Origin: JAKAQB01 sp027320105
GTDB taxonomy: Bacteria > Actinomycetota > Acidimicrobiia > Acidimicrobiales > Palsa-688
Reading direction: 5' to 3'
Assembly (NCBI GenBank): GCA_027320105.1
Contig: DAHVMA010000064.1
Span: forward strand, 45,880-109,879
Length of the DNA stretch: 64,000 bases
The notes beneath the pieces are model-generated. The model was not told the origin of the DNA and searched no databases. It saw nothing but the letters and a program-made list of their open reading frames with translations. How positions within the stretch are numbered: position 1 is the first letter of the stretch; every line of letters begins with the position of its first letter. The translations under genes and the position numbers were made by a program. This document shows positions 16,088 through 24,405 of the stretch, one piece after another.

Positions 16088-16942
16088 TCAGGGCGCCGGA
16101 AGGCGGCGGTAGCTCGTGACCCGCACGTCGGCGACGGTCGTGAACGGCCGCGCCGTCGCCTCGTTGAGGCGCCGATCAATGTCGGGCGGGGCGTGCCAGC
16201 GGTACGGGGTCATGGTGAACAGATCGGAGAGGATGTCCCGGTCGACCACCTCCACGGGGAAGCTCACCGCCACAGCGTCGAGTTGCTCGAACCTGGCCGC
16301 CAAGCCGCGCAGGGGAGGCTTCACCTCATGTGGGTGCGGCTCGGAGTAGACGAGCGCCCGCAGCTCCTGCAGGTGGGAGGGTCCTGGGTGGGCGGCGACC
16401 ACAGCCCCACCGGAGCGGACGACTCGGGCGAGCTCCCCCGGCACTGCCGGACCGAAGACGACCACCGCGGCGTCGACCGAGGCGTCGGCGAGGGGCACGT
16501 CGGCGCCGCTCGCCACTGCGTACCGGCCCGCCGGGTGGGAGCGGGCGGCTGCGGCGACAGCCACCTTCGACACGTCGATGCCGAGCACCACGTCGGCCCG
16601 CAGCGCCCGGGTGTGGCGGCCCTCGCCGCAACCGACGTCGAGGACCGCCGCCGGGTGGGTGGCTCCGATGGCGTTCGCCGCTGCGGCCGCCACGGCCTCC
16701 GACAGCGCGTCGTAGCGCCCCGTGGCCAGGAACCGCCGGCGTGCCCGGACCATCTCCGGGCTGTCGCCGGGCCGGCGGCTGCGGCGCTGGCCGGCGACGA
16801 GCAGGTTGACGTAGCCCTCGCGCGCCACGTCGAAGTCGTGGCCGGCGTCGCAGGACCACACCCGCCGGTCGCTCGAGAGGGACAACAGGCTGCGGCAGAC
16901 AGGGCAGCGCCAGTCCGGCGTGACAAGGGGTCCGGCTGCCAC
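16088..16942 (-). CDS. rlmA: RlmA-type 23S rRNA methyltransferase
   Basis: A 284-residue SAM-dependent methyltransferase of the RlmA(I/II) family, which methylates N1 of a guanine (G745/G748) in helix 35 of 23S rRNA. The N-terminal zinc ribbon uses Cys13, Cys16, Cys31 and His35 (CPVC, then CDAGHDFD), followed by AREGYVNLL. SAM motif I is VLDVGCGEGRHT. GTG 16942 is the first start that keeps the zinc ribbon close to the N-terminus, and CATAGT 6 nt upstream suggests a leaderless message. Family members can confer tylosin or mycinamicin resistance. Which guanine is modified cannot be told. Confidence 0.85.
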   Translation of the reverse strand: MAAGPLVTPDWRCPVCRSLLSLSSDRRVWSCDAGHDFDVAREGYVNLLVAGQRRSRRPGDSPEMVRARRRFLATGRYDALSEAVAAAAANAIGATHPAAVLDVGCGEGRHTRALRADVVLGIDVSKVAVAAAARSHPAGRYAVASGADVPLADASVDAAVVVFGPAVPGELARVVRSGGAVVAAHPGPSHLQELRALVYSEPHPHEVKPPLRGLAARFEQLDAVAVSFPVEVVDRDILSDLFTMTPYRWHAPPDIDRRLNEATARPFTTVADVRVTSYRRLPAP

Positions 16943-17177
16943 CGTACGACTATGGCACCGCCGGCGGGGGGTCGTGGTTGCCGGCGGCTCGGTGCGTTCG
17001 GGGCCACCGGGGGATTCGAGCGCCACTTTGGGCCCGAATGCACCGACCTCGACCTCGACGCCGCGCCTGGCCACCTGGCCCGCACAGGTGGCCAGCCCGC
17101 ACCTACCTCCGAAGGCGACATCAACCTTCCGGCGGGGGATCCCGGCACCGCCCGGCTGCAAGGACGAGACTGGAGAG

Positions 17178-18434
17178 GTGACGGACCCCACCATCGCCCG
17201 GCACCGCCTGGTGGATGCCCTGGTGCGCCGGGGGGTGGTCAGGCAGAGGGCGGTCGCAGAGGCCCTCGGGACGGTGCCGAGGCACGTCTTCCTGCCGCTG
17301 GTGTCGACGGCGGCGGCCTACGCCGACAAAGCCGTGGTAACCAAGTCCGACGCCGCCGGCCGGGCTGTCAGCTCCTGCTCTCAGCCTACGATGATCGCCA
17401 CCATGCTCGGACAGCTACGGCCCGAGCCGGGGCAGCGGGTGCTCGAGATCGGTGCCGGGACTGGATACAACGCCGCCCTCCTCCGGCACCTCGTCGGCCC
17501 AACCGGAACGGTGGTCACCGTCGACATCGACGCGGACATCGTCGACGCGGCTCGCCGCAACCTGGCGGCTGCCGGCGTCGACGGCGTCGAGGTCGTCCAG
17601 GCGGACGGCGCCGAGGGTTGGCCGCCTGGTGCTCCGTACGACCGGATCGTCCTCACCGTCGGTGCCGACGACCTGTCGCCGGCTTGGGTCTCTCAGCTGG
17701 TGCCTGATGGCCGGCTGGTGGTGCCCCTCGGCCTGCGGGGGGTGCAGGCGTCGGTCGCTTTCGTCGAGCCGCTCGCCGCGGCCTCGACCGCTACGCTCGT
17801 GTCCGACTCAGCCGTGGGCTGCCGGTTCGTGCGGCTCAGGGGCTCACTGGCGGTCGAGGAGCGCACCGTGGCGATGGACGACACCGGCGAGGTCGTCCTC
17901 GAGGTGGCACGGGCCTCCGCGGCGCTCGACGGCGCTGGGCTCCGCGCGGCGTTCGCCCAGGCGGCCGTGACGCCGGGGACCGTGGTGCCTACAGACGTCG
18001 CGGCCACCAATGGCGAGGCCAGCGACGGGCTCGGCCTGTGGCTGGGCCTGCGGGAGCCGGCCGCGGTGACCCTCCTGGCGCGTGGTGGCGCTGCGCGCGC
18101 CTACGGCCTGCCGGCACTCGTACGGCGCTCTGGTCTTGCGATGACGTGCGGACTTGCCGTCAACGCCAGCGTCGCGTTGCTGGACCGGCAGGGGGGCGAG
18201 CTCATCGCCCACGGATGGGGTCCGGCCCGCAGCGCCGCGTCACTGGCCAAGCGCCTTGCCGGCGCCGCCCGAGGGTGGGACGCCGCCGGTCGACCGCTGC
18301 TCCAGGACTTCCGCATGGCGGTGTGGGTCGATACGCCCCCGCCGGCGGGGGCGTTGGCGGCGGGGCCCGGCGGGGCGGATGCGCTGAGCGTTCCTCTCGG
18401 TCATGCGATGCTCCACCTCCTGCGCAGCAGGTGA
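17178..18434 (+). CDS. Two-domain protein-L-isoaspartate O-methyltransferase
   Basis: A 418-residue protein. Residues 1-215 are a PIMT domain: TVPRHVFLP, SCSQPTMIATMLGQL, SAM motif VLEIGAGTGYNAALL and GGRLVVPLG-like LVPDGRLVVPLG. Residues about 215-418 are an extra domain with DGLGLWLGLREP and HGWGPARSAASLAKRLAGAA, the pattern seen in the C-terminal half of FxLM and lanthipeptide- or graspetide-associated PIMTs that convert Asp to aspartimide in RiPPs. The start is GTG 17178. No RiPP synthetase or precursor is recognisable next to it, so it may act alone on other peptides or proteins. Confidence 0.82.
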   Translation: MTDPTIARHRLVDALVRRGVVRQRAVAEALGTVPRHVFLPLVSTAAAYADKAVVTKSDAAGRAVSSCSQPTMIATMLGQLRPEPGQRVLEIGAGTGYNAALLRHLVGPTGTVVTVDIDADIVDAARRNLAAAGVDGVEVVQADGAEGWPPGAPYDRIVLTVGADDLSPAWVSQLVPDGRLVVPLGLRGVQASVAFVEPLAAASTATLVSDSAVGCRFVRLRGSLAVEERTVAMDDTGEVVLEVARASAALDGAGLRAAFAQAAVTPGTVVPTDVAATNGEASDGLGLWLGLREPAAVTLLARGGAARAYGLPALVRRSGLAMTCGLAVNASVALLDRQGGELIAHGWGPARSAASLAKRLAGAARGWDAAGRPLLQDFRMAVWVDTPPPAGALAAGPGGADALSVPLGHAMLHLLRSR

Positions 18435-19367
18435 GTCCTGGCGATCGTTGGGCGGCCCGATGTCGGTGCCGCTCTGGCCCGAGGCGTTCCCCGGGGGTGT
18501 TCCTGGTCGATCTGCTGTCTTCGTACAGGGGGGTGGCAAGCGGGGTGACCTGGAGCCGCACGACTCGTGGGTGGCGTCGCCGCCGGTTCAGCGAGCTCGA
18601 TCCCATTTGCCCCGCCGAACAGTTGCACGCCGTCCTGCCAACGGAGCGGCCGGGGCCTACCGCCGTCTCGGCGACCTCGCCCTGTTCCTTCTGGGCGTGT
18701 TCCCCGACCACTGCCCGACTTCACCGGCGCCAGCGGTGACCCACTCCTGCGCCTCTCCGGCCCTGCAAGCGCGAGCTCTGGCAGGCGACAAGAGGTGTCA
18801 GGACACTCCTGCAGCTCCTCGGCGCCCGGTCTGTCACCCGGTCGTAAGCCGCAGTGGAGGCAGCTGCCCGGACGCGCGGTGCTCAGCGCTCCTCGACGAA
18901 GGAAACCTCATCCGGACGGGCGGCGGTGCGGTGGACGGCGGTGGCATCCCTGTCCCACGGCCCGCCGGCGACTGGTCGGCGGAGGGGTTGCCGTGGGAGC
19001 GCTGCACTTGTAGCAACCGTCCATGTCTGCAGAGCGCAGCGAGCGGTTCTACCGGGAGCGCAGCTTGTGGTTGGCGGGCCTCCCTGGCGGCCAAGGTCGG
19101 GAGCCGTGGTGTTGTTCGAAGACGGAGCGTCGCTGCGCTCGGAGCTCCACTCCGCCACGACGTGGGGGGTCGTTGGTCAGACCCGGATCGTGAAGACCAC
19201 CGCAGCTCGCTATCGGGCCAACATGATCCCGGCGGTCTCTATGATCTCGGCGGTCTCTGCCCAGGGCGCTTACGGTAGCTGTGGTCACCGACCCGTCAAG
19301 TATCGATTTCTGGGTGGCGTCCCGGTCCCGGTGTTAGAACAAGGGAGTTTTCTGAAAGCCCGCCCGC
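18435..19367. other. 933-bp region without a recognisable gene
   Basis: No frame shows conserved protein motifs, and codon composition in all long frames looks random. It separates the core genome from the 3' end of the phosphonate operon and may be decayed coding DNA at an insertion boundary. It contains an 18-bp direct tandem repeat (19223-19258) and the small inverted repeat GTGTC-AG-GACAC near 18795. Confidence 0.5.
19223..19258. repeat. 18-bp tandem direct repeat, two copies
   Basis: Two adjacent copies of ATGATCYCGGCGGTCTCT differ at one position. They lie in the non-coding region downstream of the phosphonate operon. Function unknown. Confidence 0.8.
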
Positions 19368-19934
19368 TCAGCCCGAGCCCTGGCGATGGTCGGCAACGCT
19401 ATGGAGGAGCGGCGTCCACGCGTTGAGGCCAGGCACCTCGAGGCCGGGGATCTTTGCGGCTTCATCAGCCACTCGAAGGACGAGGGCATCGGCGGAGTGG
19501 GCCCGGCGCTCGAAGGCCGCGGCTTCGAAAGGCGACAGTGCCCCGCCTTGGGCGACGAGGGTGAAGATGCTGTCGACTGACAACCGGGACCGATAGCCGG
19601 GCTCGACGGCAACGAGGTAGCGCTTGGCGTCGACGTGCAGCTCGACGAGGGCGGCGACGCGCTCGCCAAGCAGTCGTCGAAGCCAGTCACCGCCCGTTCG
19701 CCCGTGCTCTGCTGGCGCCCCGGGGGTGAGCAGGTGACCGATGTCGTGAACCAACCCGGCGACCTGCAGCTCGGCGTCGTCAGGCCGCTCGGCTCGCAGA
19801 ACATTGGCGCACTGGAGCCCGTGGTCAAGGCCACTCAGGGCTGGCGCTTCGCCCTCGGCCGGAACGTCGGCGTGCTGGCAGAGGAGGTTGACCACGTCCT
19901 CGACGGAGCGGGCCATGGCAGGAACGGCGGTCAT
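19368..19934 (-). CDS. Phosphonate-type HD-domain oxygenase (PhnZ-like)
   Basis: A 188-residue HD-domain protein of the phosphonate-degradation group typified by PhnZ, a mixed-valent di-iron oxygenase that cleaves 2-amino-1-hydroxyethylphosphonate. Metal-ligand candidates are His38 (GLDHGLQC), His63/Asp64 and His67 (VHDIGHLL), His77, and His100-V-Asp102 followed by AKRYL. ATG 19934 is chosen over TTG 19937 because GGAGGAG is 6 nt upstream. It is the last gene of the phn operon, 57 bp after phnM. No PhnY hydroxylase is present, so its true substrate may differ or come from another locus. Confidence 0.78.
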   Translation of the reverse strand: MTAVPAMARSVEDVVNLLCQHADVPAEGEAPALSGLDHGLQCANVLRAERPDDAELQVAGLVHDIGHLLTPGAPAEHGRTGGDWLRRLLGERVAALVELHVDAKRYLVAVEPGYRSRLSVDSIFTLVAQGGALSPFEAAAFERRAHSADALVLRVADEAAKIPGLEVPGLNAWTPLLHSVADHRQGSG

Positions 19935-19991
19935 CAACGACTCCTCCTCGAGGTTGGACGGGCGCCGACTCGCTGCGTGCCGCCGGCCCGT

Positions 19992-21158
19992 TCAGGGAAC
20001 TGGGGCCCGGTCCGCTCTCGTCGCCAGAACGGATCGGACGAGCGGCCATCGTCCCTGCTGGACGACGAGGATCAGATCGGCGTCGGCACCGGGCTCGAGC
20101 ACGCCCCGGCCCGGCTCTCCGGCGACCTCCGCCGGGCCGGCCGTGACGAGCCGAACGGCTTCGTGCAGCGCGACGACGCCGCGACCGGCGAGGTCGAAGG
20201 CGGCGGCAAGGAGACTCGAGGGCAGATAGTCTGATGCGAGGCCGGTGCACAACCCCGCCCGGATGACCGCCTCGGCGGCGACGTTGCCGGAATGGGAGCC
20301 GCCGAGGAGGACGTTTGGGGCGCCGAGCACCACCGGCACGCCCTGGCTGCGGGCATGACGGGCGGCATCGAGCGTCACGGGGAACTCGGCGACCGACGCA
20401 CCCCATGCACAGGCCGTGTCGAGTTCGACGTCGTCGACGCAGTCGTGCGCGAGCACCCGCGCCAACCCCGAGGCGGCCAGTTCGCGAACGAGGGCCAGGT
20501 TGGCGAGCCGCACCGGCTCGGTGACTCGGCTCTCCTCGAGCCGACGGGCCAGCTCGTCAGCCACCTCGGCGTCGCTTGCCGCCCGGCTCTCGCGTAGTGC
20601 GGCCTTGTATGCCGCGAGATCCCGGTACTGCCCCCGCCCCGGCGTGTGGTCCTCGAACGACAGGAGCTGGGGGTAGCGTCCGTCGTCGCTGCCGAGCAGG
20701 CAGGCGCGGGCGCGCTCCATCGCGCCGGAGGCGCGCACCGGGACGCGGTGGAGGATGCGGTGGTCGAGACGAGGGTGCTCCTTGCGTCGCTCGATGATGG
20801 CCTCGACCAGGCGCGAGGCGAAGGGAAGCGCGCGCATGGTGGTGCCCTCGTCGGCATAGCGCACCCCGTGGTACGCGGTGGTGATCCCCGCCCCGAGGAA
20901 GCGCTGCTCGAGCGAGCGGAGTGCGAAGTCGAAGTCGAACACCGCCGTCGGTCGCGGCGAGATCTCCCGCTCGATGGCGTCGCAGTGCGAGTCGATGAGG
21001 CCCGGCAGGCAGTAGGCGCCCCCGCCGTCCTCCGCCCCCAAGTAGCTGCGGCGCTCCTCGACGCCGACGATGACGCCGTCCTCCACCGCCACGGTGGCAT
21101 CCTCGATGACGCCAGAAGGGGCGACGGCCTGCACGTTGCTTAAGAGTTGCACGCTCAT
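19992..21158 (-). CDS. phnM: RPnTP hydrolase PhnM
   Basis: A 388-residue amidohydrolase-superfamily enzyme that removes pyrophosphate from alpha-D-ribose 1-methylphosphonate 5-triphosphate to give the 5-phosphate used by PhnJ. Family segments visible are YCLPGLIDSHCDAIEREI (metal-binding strand with H-x-D), GITTAYHGVRYADEG, LLSFEDHTPGRGQYRD, VLAHDC and ASDYLPSSLLAAAF. The start ATG 21158 has AGGAGG upstream and overlaps the stop of the IMPase-like gene (ATGA). Its presence means the lyase pathway is complete from the triphosphate to the C-P cleavage step. Confidence 0.93.
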   Translation of the reverse strand: MSVQLLSNVQAVAPSGVIEDATVAVEDGVIVGVEERRSYLGAEDGGGAYCLPGLIDSHCDAIEREISPRPTAVFDFDFALRSLEQRFLGAGITTAYHGVRYADEGTTMRALPFASRLVEAIIERRKEHPRLDHRILHRVPVRASGAMERARACLLGSDDGRYPQLLSFEDHTPGRGQYRDLAAYKAALRESRAASDAEVADELARRLEESRVTEPVRLANLALVRELAASGLARVLAHDCVDDVELDTACAWGASVAEFPVTLDAARHARSQGVPVVLGAPNVLLGGSHSGNVAAEAVIRAGLCTGLASDYLPSSLLAAAFDLAGRGVVALHEAVRLVTAGPAEVAGEPGRGVLEPGADADLILVVQQGRWPLVRSVLATRADRAPVP

Positions 21159-21976
21159 GACATCCTCCTGCTGACGGTCTCCACGATCTCGGCGGCGAGG
21201 TCCTCGCTTGCCGCAACGACACCACTCCAGCGGCGGGTGAGGTCGACGTCGAACTCGAAGGGGCGGCCGAACGCGTCGCATAGGGTCGCTCCCGCGAGCG
21301 CGGCGTAGAGCTGGGCGGCGACGAGGTCGACATAGCGGTGGACGTCGGCACCGAGATCTGCGAAGGCGTCGGTCGCGCCGGTGCAAACCAAGATGGCCTC
21401 GAACGTGGAGCAACTGAGGACTCGCACCCGCTCCGCCCGCTCGGCGACCTCCCCCCAGGCGGCCCGGCTGGCGGCCTGGGGGCGAAGGAGCGAGATGGCC
21501 GCTCCGTCGAGCCGCCGTCGACCCGTCGTCCGCCACAGAGCTCCAGCCGGCTCCCCGGTGCGCGCCAGCCAGTCCTTACCCGTCTCGAGCCATCGGGTGA
21601 GCGCGACGATGGGCTGCCCGTCCAAGACAAGGGCGGCGCTGAACGTGGAAATGGGGACGCCCGCCAAGGCGTTCGCCGTCCCGTCCACGGGATCGACAAC
21701 CAAGGTGAGGGCCGAGCCCCGGTCAACCCAGCCGACCTCCTCGGAGAGCACGTTGACGCCGTATCCGTCGACGGCCGCAAGCACGGCGGTGTCGACGATC
21801 TCGTCGAGGCGGGACGTGGGCGTGCCATCGCCGCCCACGCCAACGATGCTCGCGAGCTCCTCGCCCGAGTGCCCGTCGAAGGCGTCGTCGAACGCCGCCG
21901 CCGCCGCGCTGGCGGCGGCGAAGAGCACGGCATCGGCCTGCCCGGCCGCCTCATGGCGGAGCCCGCCGCCCGTCAT
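21155..21976 (-). CDS. Inositol-monophosphatase-like enzyme in the phn operon
   Basis: A 273-residue member of the lithium-sensitive phosphatase superfamily. Motif A is VVDPVDGTANALAGVP (about residues 92-107), preceded by NVLSEEVG, which supplies the metal-binding glutamates. The C-terminal WDxAA motif is altered to a YVDLVAAQLY-like segment. It overlaps both phnL and phnM by 4 nt, so it belongs to the pathway. phnN and phnP are absent here. A sugar-phosphate phosphatase could process ribosyl intermediates or dephosphorylate an imported substrate. The role is inferred from position only. Confidence 0.75.
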   Translation of the reverse strand: MTGGGLRHEAAGQADAVLFAAASAAAAAFDDAFDGHSGEELASIVGVGGDGTPTSRLDEIVDTAVLAAVDGYGVNVLSEEVGWVDRGSALTLVVDPVDGTANALAGVPISTFSAALVLDGQPIVALTRWLETGKDWLARTGEPAGALWRTTGRRRLDGAAISLLRPQAASRAAWGEVAERAERVRVLSCSTFEAILVCTGATDAFADLGADVHRYVDLVAAQLYAALAGATLCDAFGRPFEFDVDLTRRWSGVVAASEDLAAEIVETVSRRMS

Positions 21977-22746
21977 GACCGCACCGCCAGCTCCGCGAGC
22001 ACCCGCCCCGGCGGGCCCTCGTCGACGACCCGACCGCCTTCCAAGACCACGACCCGGGTGGCAAGAGTCCGCACGGCCTTGAGATCGTGAAAGACGCTGA
22101 GAACGGCAACGCCCGAACCGCCGAGGTCTCTGATCAAGCCGAGGACAGCGTCGCGGCTGCGAGCGTCGAGGGAGGCCACCGGCTCGTCGAGCAGGAGAAG
22201 GGCCGGTGGCAAGAGCGTGCCGACCGCCAGGTTGACCCGCTGCTGCTCACCACCGGAGAGCAGCACGGGGTAGGTACCCCACAGCGCAGGGTCCAGAGCG
22301 ACACGCTCGAGAGCGGCCTCGGCGAGCCGCGCCGCGTCTTCCGCCACAAAGCCCCGACGCAGCGCCGCCCGACGCAGGAGGTCGCCGACCGAGCGCCGCC
22401 GCTCGGCGCGTAGAAACTGGCTCACATAGCCGAGCTCCTCGCCTCGCAGCTCGGCCATCTGGCGGTCGTCAACAGCTGCCAAGTCGACCCTGGTGCCATC
22501 GGCCCGCCGCAGCCAGACCGACCCGGAGCAGGGCCGGCAGCTGCGCCAGATGCACTTGAGCAAGGTGGACTTGCCCGCTCCGCTCGGGCCCACGAGCGCG
22601 ACGTGCTCGCCCGCGAAGAGGGCGAGATCGACACCAGCGAGGGCCTCGACCTGGCGACCAAGGGCATGGATGGTGAAGCGCTTGCACAGGTTGCGCACTT
22701 CGAGAACCGGAGCGGCCTCGACGAGAGCGGCGACCACGGAGCTCAC
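21973..22746 (-). CDS. phnL: C-P lyase system ATP-binding protein PhnL
   Basis: A 257-residue ABC-type ATPase. Walker A is GPSGAGKST, the signature is LLSGGEQQRVNLA and Walker B is LLLLDEPVASLD. The PhnL-specific spacing IWRSCRPCSGSVWLRR after the P-loop is present. PhnL works with PhnI, PhnG and PhnH in making ribose 1-phosphonate triphosphate, rather than in transport. GTG 22746 overlaps the phnK stop codon. The longer upstream open frame would intrude far into phnK and is not needed. Confidence 0.92.
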   Translation of the reverse strand: MSSVVAALVEAAPVLEVRNLCKRFTIHALGRQVEALAGVDLALFAGEHVALVGPSGAGKSTLLKCIWRSCRPCSGSVWLRRADGTRVDLAAVDDRQMAELRGEELGYVSQFLRAERRRSVGDLLRRAALRRGFVAEDAARLAEAALERVALDPALWGTYPVLLSGGEQQRVNLAVGTLLPPALLLLDEPVASLDARSRDAVLGLIRDLGGSGVAVLSVFHDLKAVRTLATRVVVLEGGRVVDEGPPGRVLAELAVRS

Positions 22747-23510
22747 CCCCTCGCCGCGGCAACGAGCCACTGACTGTACGCGTGGTGGGGATCCTCAAGG
22801 AGCTGATCGGTGAGGCCGGCCTCCACGATTCGGCCGTGGTGCATCACCACGGCGCGCGACGCAAGCATCGACACGACGCCCATGTCGTGGCTGACCACGA
22901 GGCTCGCCACCCCGCTTTCCTCCAGCAGACTGCGGATCAGGTCGAGGACGCCCGCTGCCACCGAGGCGTCGAGCCCCGTCGTCGGCTCGTCGAGCAGCAG
23001 CAGCGCCGGGTCGTTGGCGACGGCCTTGGCCAGCTGCACCCGTTGGCGCATGCCGCCAGAGAAGGTCCCAACCGGGTCGTCCATGCGCCCGAGCGGGACC
23101 TCGACCTGCTCGAGCAGCTCGGCGGCACGGGCCCGGATCCGGCCGAAGTGGCGCCAGCCGGCTGCAGTGAGACGCTCCGCGATGTTGCCGCCGGCGGACA
23201 GTCGCAGGTCGAGGCCGTCTACGGGGTCCTGGTGAACCACCGAGATCGTACTGACACGCAGGCGACGCCGTTCCGTCGGGCTCAAATCGAACAGGCGGAG
23301 TGCTTCGCCGGCGACCCTCAACTGGGCCTTTCCGCTCGTCGGTGGCAGGTCACCGGCGATACAGCGGAGCACCGTCGACTTGCCCGAGCCGGACTCGCCG
23401 ATGATCCCGAGCGCCTCGCCGGCGGCCACCTCGAGATCCACCTCCTCGCAGGCCGTGACCGCACCGAAGCGCTTGGTCAGGCCGTTGAGCCGCAACGTCC
23501 AATCACGCAT
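22743..23510 (-). CDS. phnK: C-P lyase system ATP-binding protein PhnK
   Basis: A 255-residue ABC ATPase with Walker A GESGSGKST, signature FSGGMRQRVQLAKAVAND, Walker B LLLLDEPTTGLD and the H-loop SHDMGVV. PhnK binds the PhnGHIJ core complex through PhnJ. ATG 23510 lies inside the 3' end of phnJ (8-nt overlap), so translation is coupled. It is homologous to oligopeptide importer ATPases, but the conserved VVHQDPVDGLDLRLSAG stretch and its position after phnJ identify it. Confidence 0.92.
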   Translation of the reverse strand: MRDWTLRLNGLTKRFGAVTACEEVDLEVAAGEALGIIGESGSGKSTVLRCIAGDLPPTSGKAQLRVAGEALRLFDLSPTERRRLRVSTISVVHQDPVDGLDLRLSAGGNIAERLTAAGWRHFGRIRARAAELLEQVEVPLGRMDDPVGTFSGGMRQRVQLAKAVANDPALLLLDEPTTGLDASVAAGVLDLIRSLLEESGVASLVVSHDMGVVSMLASRAVVMHHGRIVEAGLTDQLLEDPHHAYSQWLVAAARG

Positions 23511-24405
23511 CCCGCGCCTCGGAGACAAGCTCGGCCTCTTCGTCGCCGTCGCGGCGGCGCGCACACCATGCGGTGTCGCTGCAGATCCACCCGTCCCGCT
23601 CGGGAACCTCGACGAGGTAGCTCTCCTTCGCCCCGCAGAGAAGGCAGGCCGCCCCCGGGGTGCGTTCGACCTCGAAGGGGAGGTCCTCGAAGGTCAGCGG
23701 CTCGACGCTCGTATGGGGCGGCACCGCGTAGACCCGCTTCTCCCGGCCGGCCCCGAACAGCGACAGGAACGGCGCCTCGTGGAGCTTCGGCACGTCGAAG
23801 CGGGGGATGGGCGTGGTCGCCATCACGTAGCGACCACCGACGAGGACCGGGTAGCCAGTCGTGCGGGTGATGACACCATGTCGAACCACGTCCTCGTAGA
23901 GCGACACCCACATGCGCGCGTAATCGCCCTCGGCGTGCATCCGGCACAGCTCGCGCATATCTCGCTCGACGCCCCGCAGGGGCTCGGGGACCGGCACCTG
24001 GAGCACAAGGATCTGGCCTGGACGCAGCCGATCCTCGGGAATCCGGTGGCGAGTCTGGATGATCGTCGCCGTGCGGGCGTCGGTCGTGTGGGCCGTGCCC
24101 GTGGTCGTGGCAATGAGGCGGCGAAGGTTGGCGGCGTTCACCCCATCGTCGTCACCTTGATCGATGACCTTGACCACGTCCTCGGTGCCGACCACGGCAA
24201 GGGTAACCTGCAGGCCACCCGAACCCCAGCCTCGGGCGACGGGCATCTCTTTGCTAGCGAAGGGCACCTGGTAGCCGGGGACGGCGACGGCGGTGAGAAG
24301 GGCGTGGCGGATGTCGCGCTTGGACTGCTCGTCCAGATGACCGAGTTCGTCGGGCTCGCCCGACGCCAGTTCGACGACGCTCGTTGTCCACGTCGCGTGG
24401 CTCAT
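23503..24405 (-). CDS. phnJ: Carbon-phosphorus lyase PhnJ (radical SAM)
   Basis: A 300-residue PhnJ, the enzyme that cleaves the C-P bond of ribose 1-phosphonate 5-phosphate to release the alkane. The cluster ligands are Cys254, Cys257 and Cys275, with the catalytic Cys281 in CSDTAWC; the spacing C-x2-C-x17-C-x5-C is shorter than the x21 loop of E. coli. The glycine for the glycyl radical is Gly44 in AVPGYQVPF. All residues needed for activity are present, so the pathway should work. Start ATG 24405 overlaps the phnI stop. Confidence 0.95.
   Translation of the reverse strand: MSHATWTTSVVELASGEPDELGHLDEQSKRDIRHALLTAVAVPGYQVPFASKEMPVARGWGSGGLQVTLAVVGTEDVVKVIDQGDDDGVNAANLRRLIATTTGTAHTTDARTATIIQTRHRIPEDRLRPGQILVLQVPVPEPLRGVERDMRELCRMHAEGDYARMWVSLYEDVVRHGVITRTTGYPVLVGGRYVMATTPIPRFDVPKLHEAPFLSLFGAGREKRVYAVPPHTSVEPLTFEDLPFEVERTPGAACLLCGAKESYLVEVPERDGWICSDTAWCARRRDGDEEAELVSEARDA

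Noticed and set aside
18403..19278. A plus-strand open frame of 291 codons after the PIMT gene
   Set aside because: It starts inside the PIMT gene, has no ribosome binding site, random composition and no recognisable motif. I also looked there for a RiPP precursor for the PIMT and found none that I could defend.
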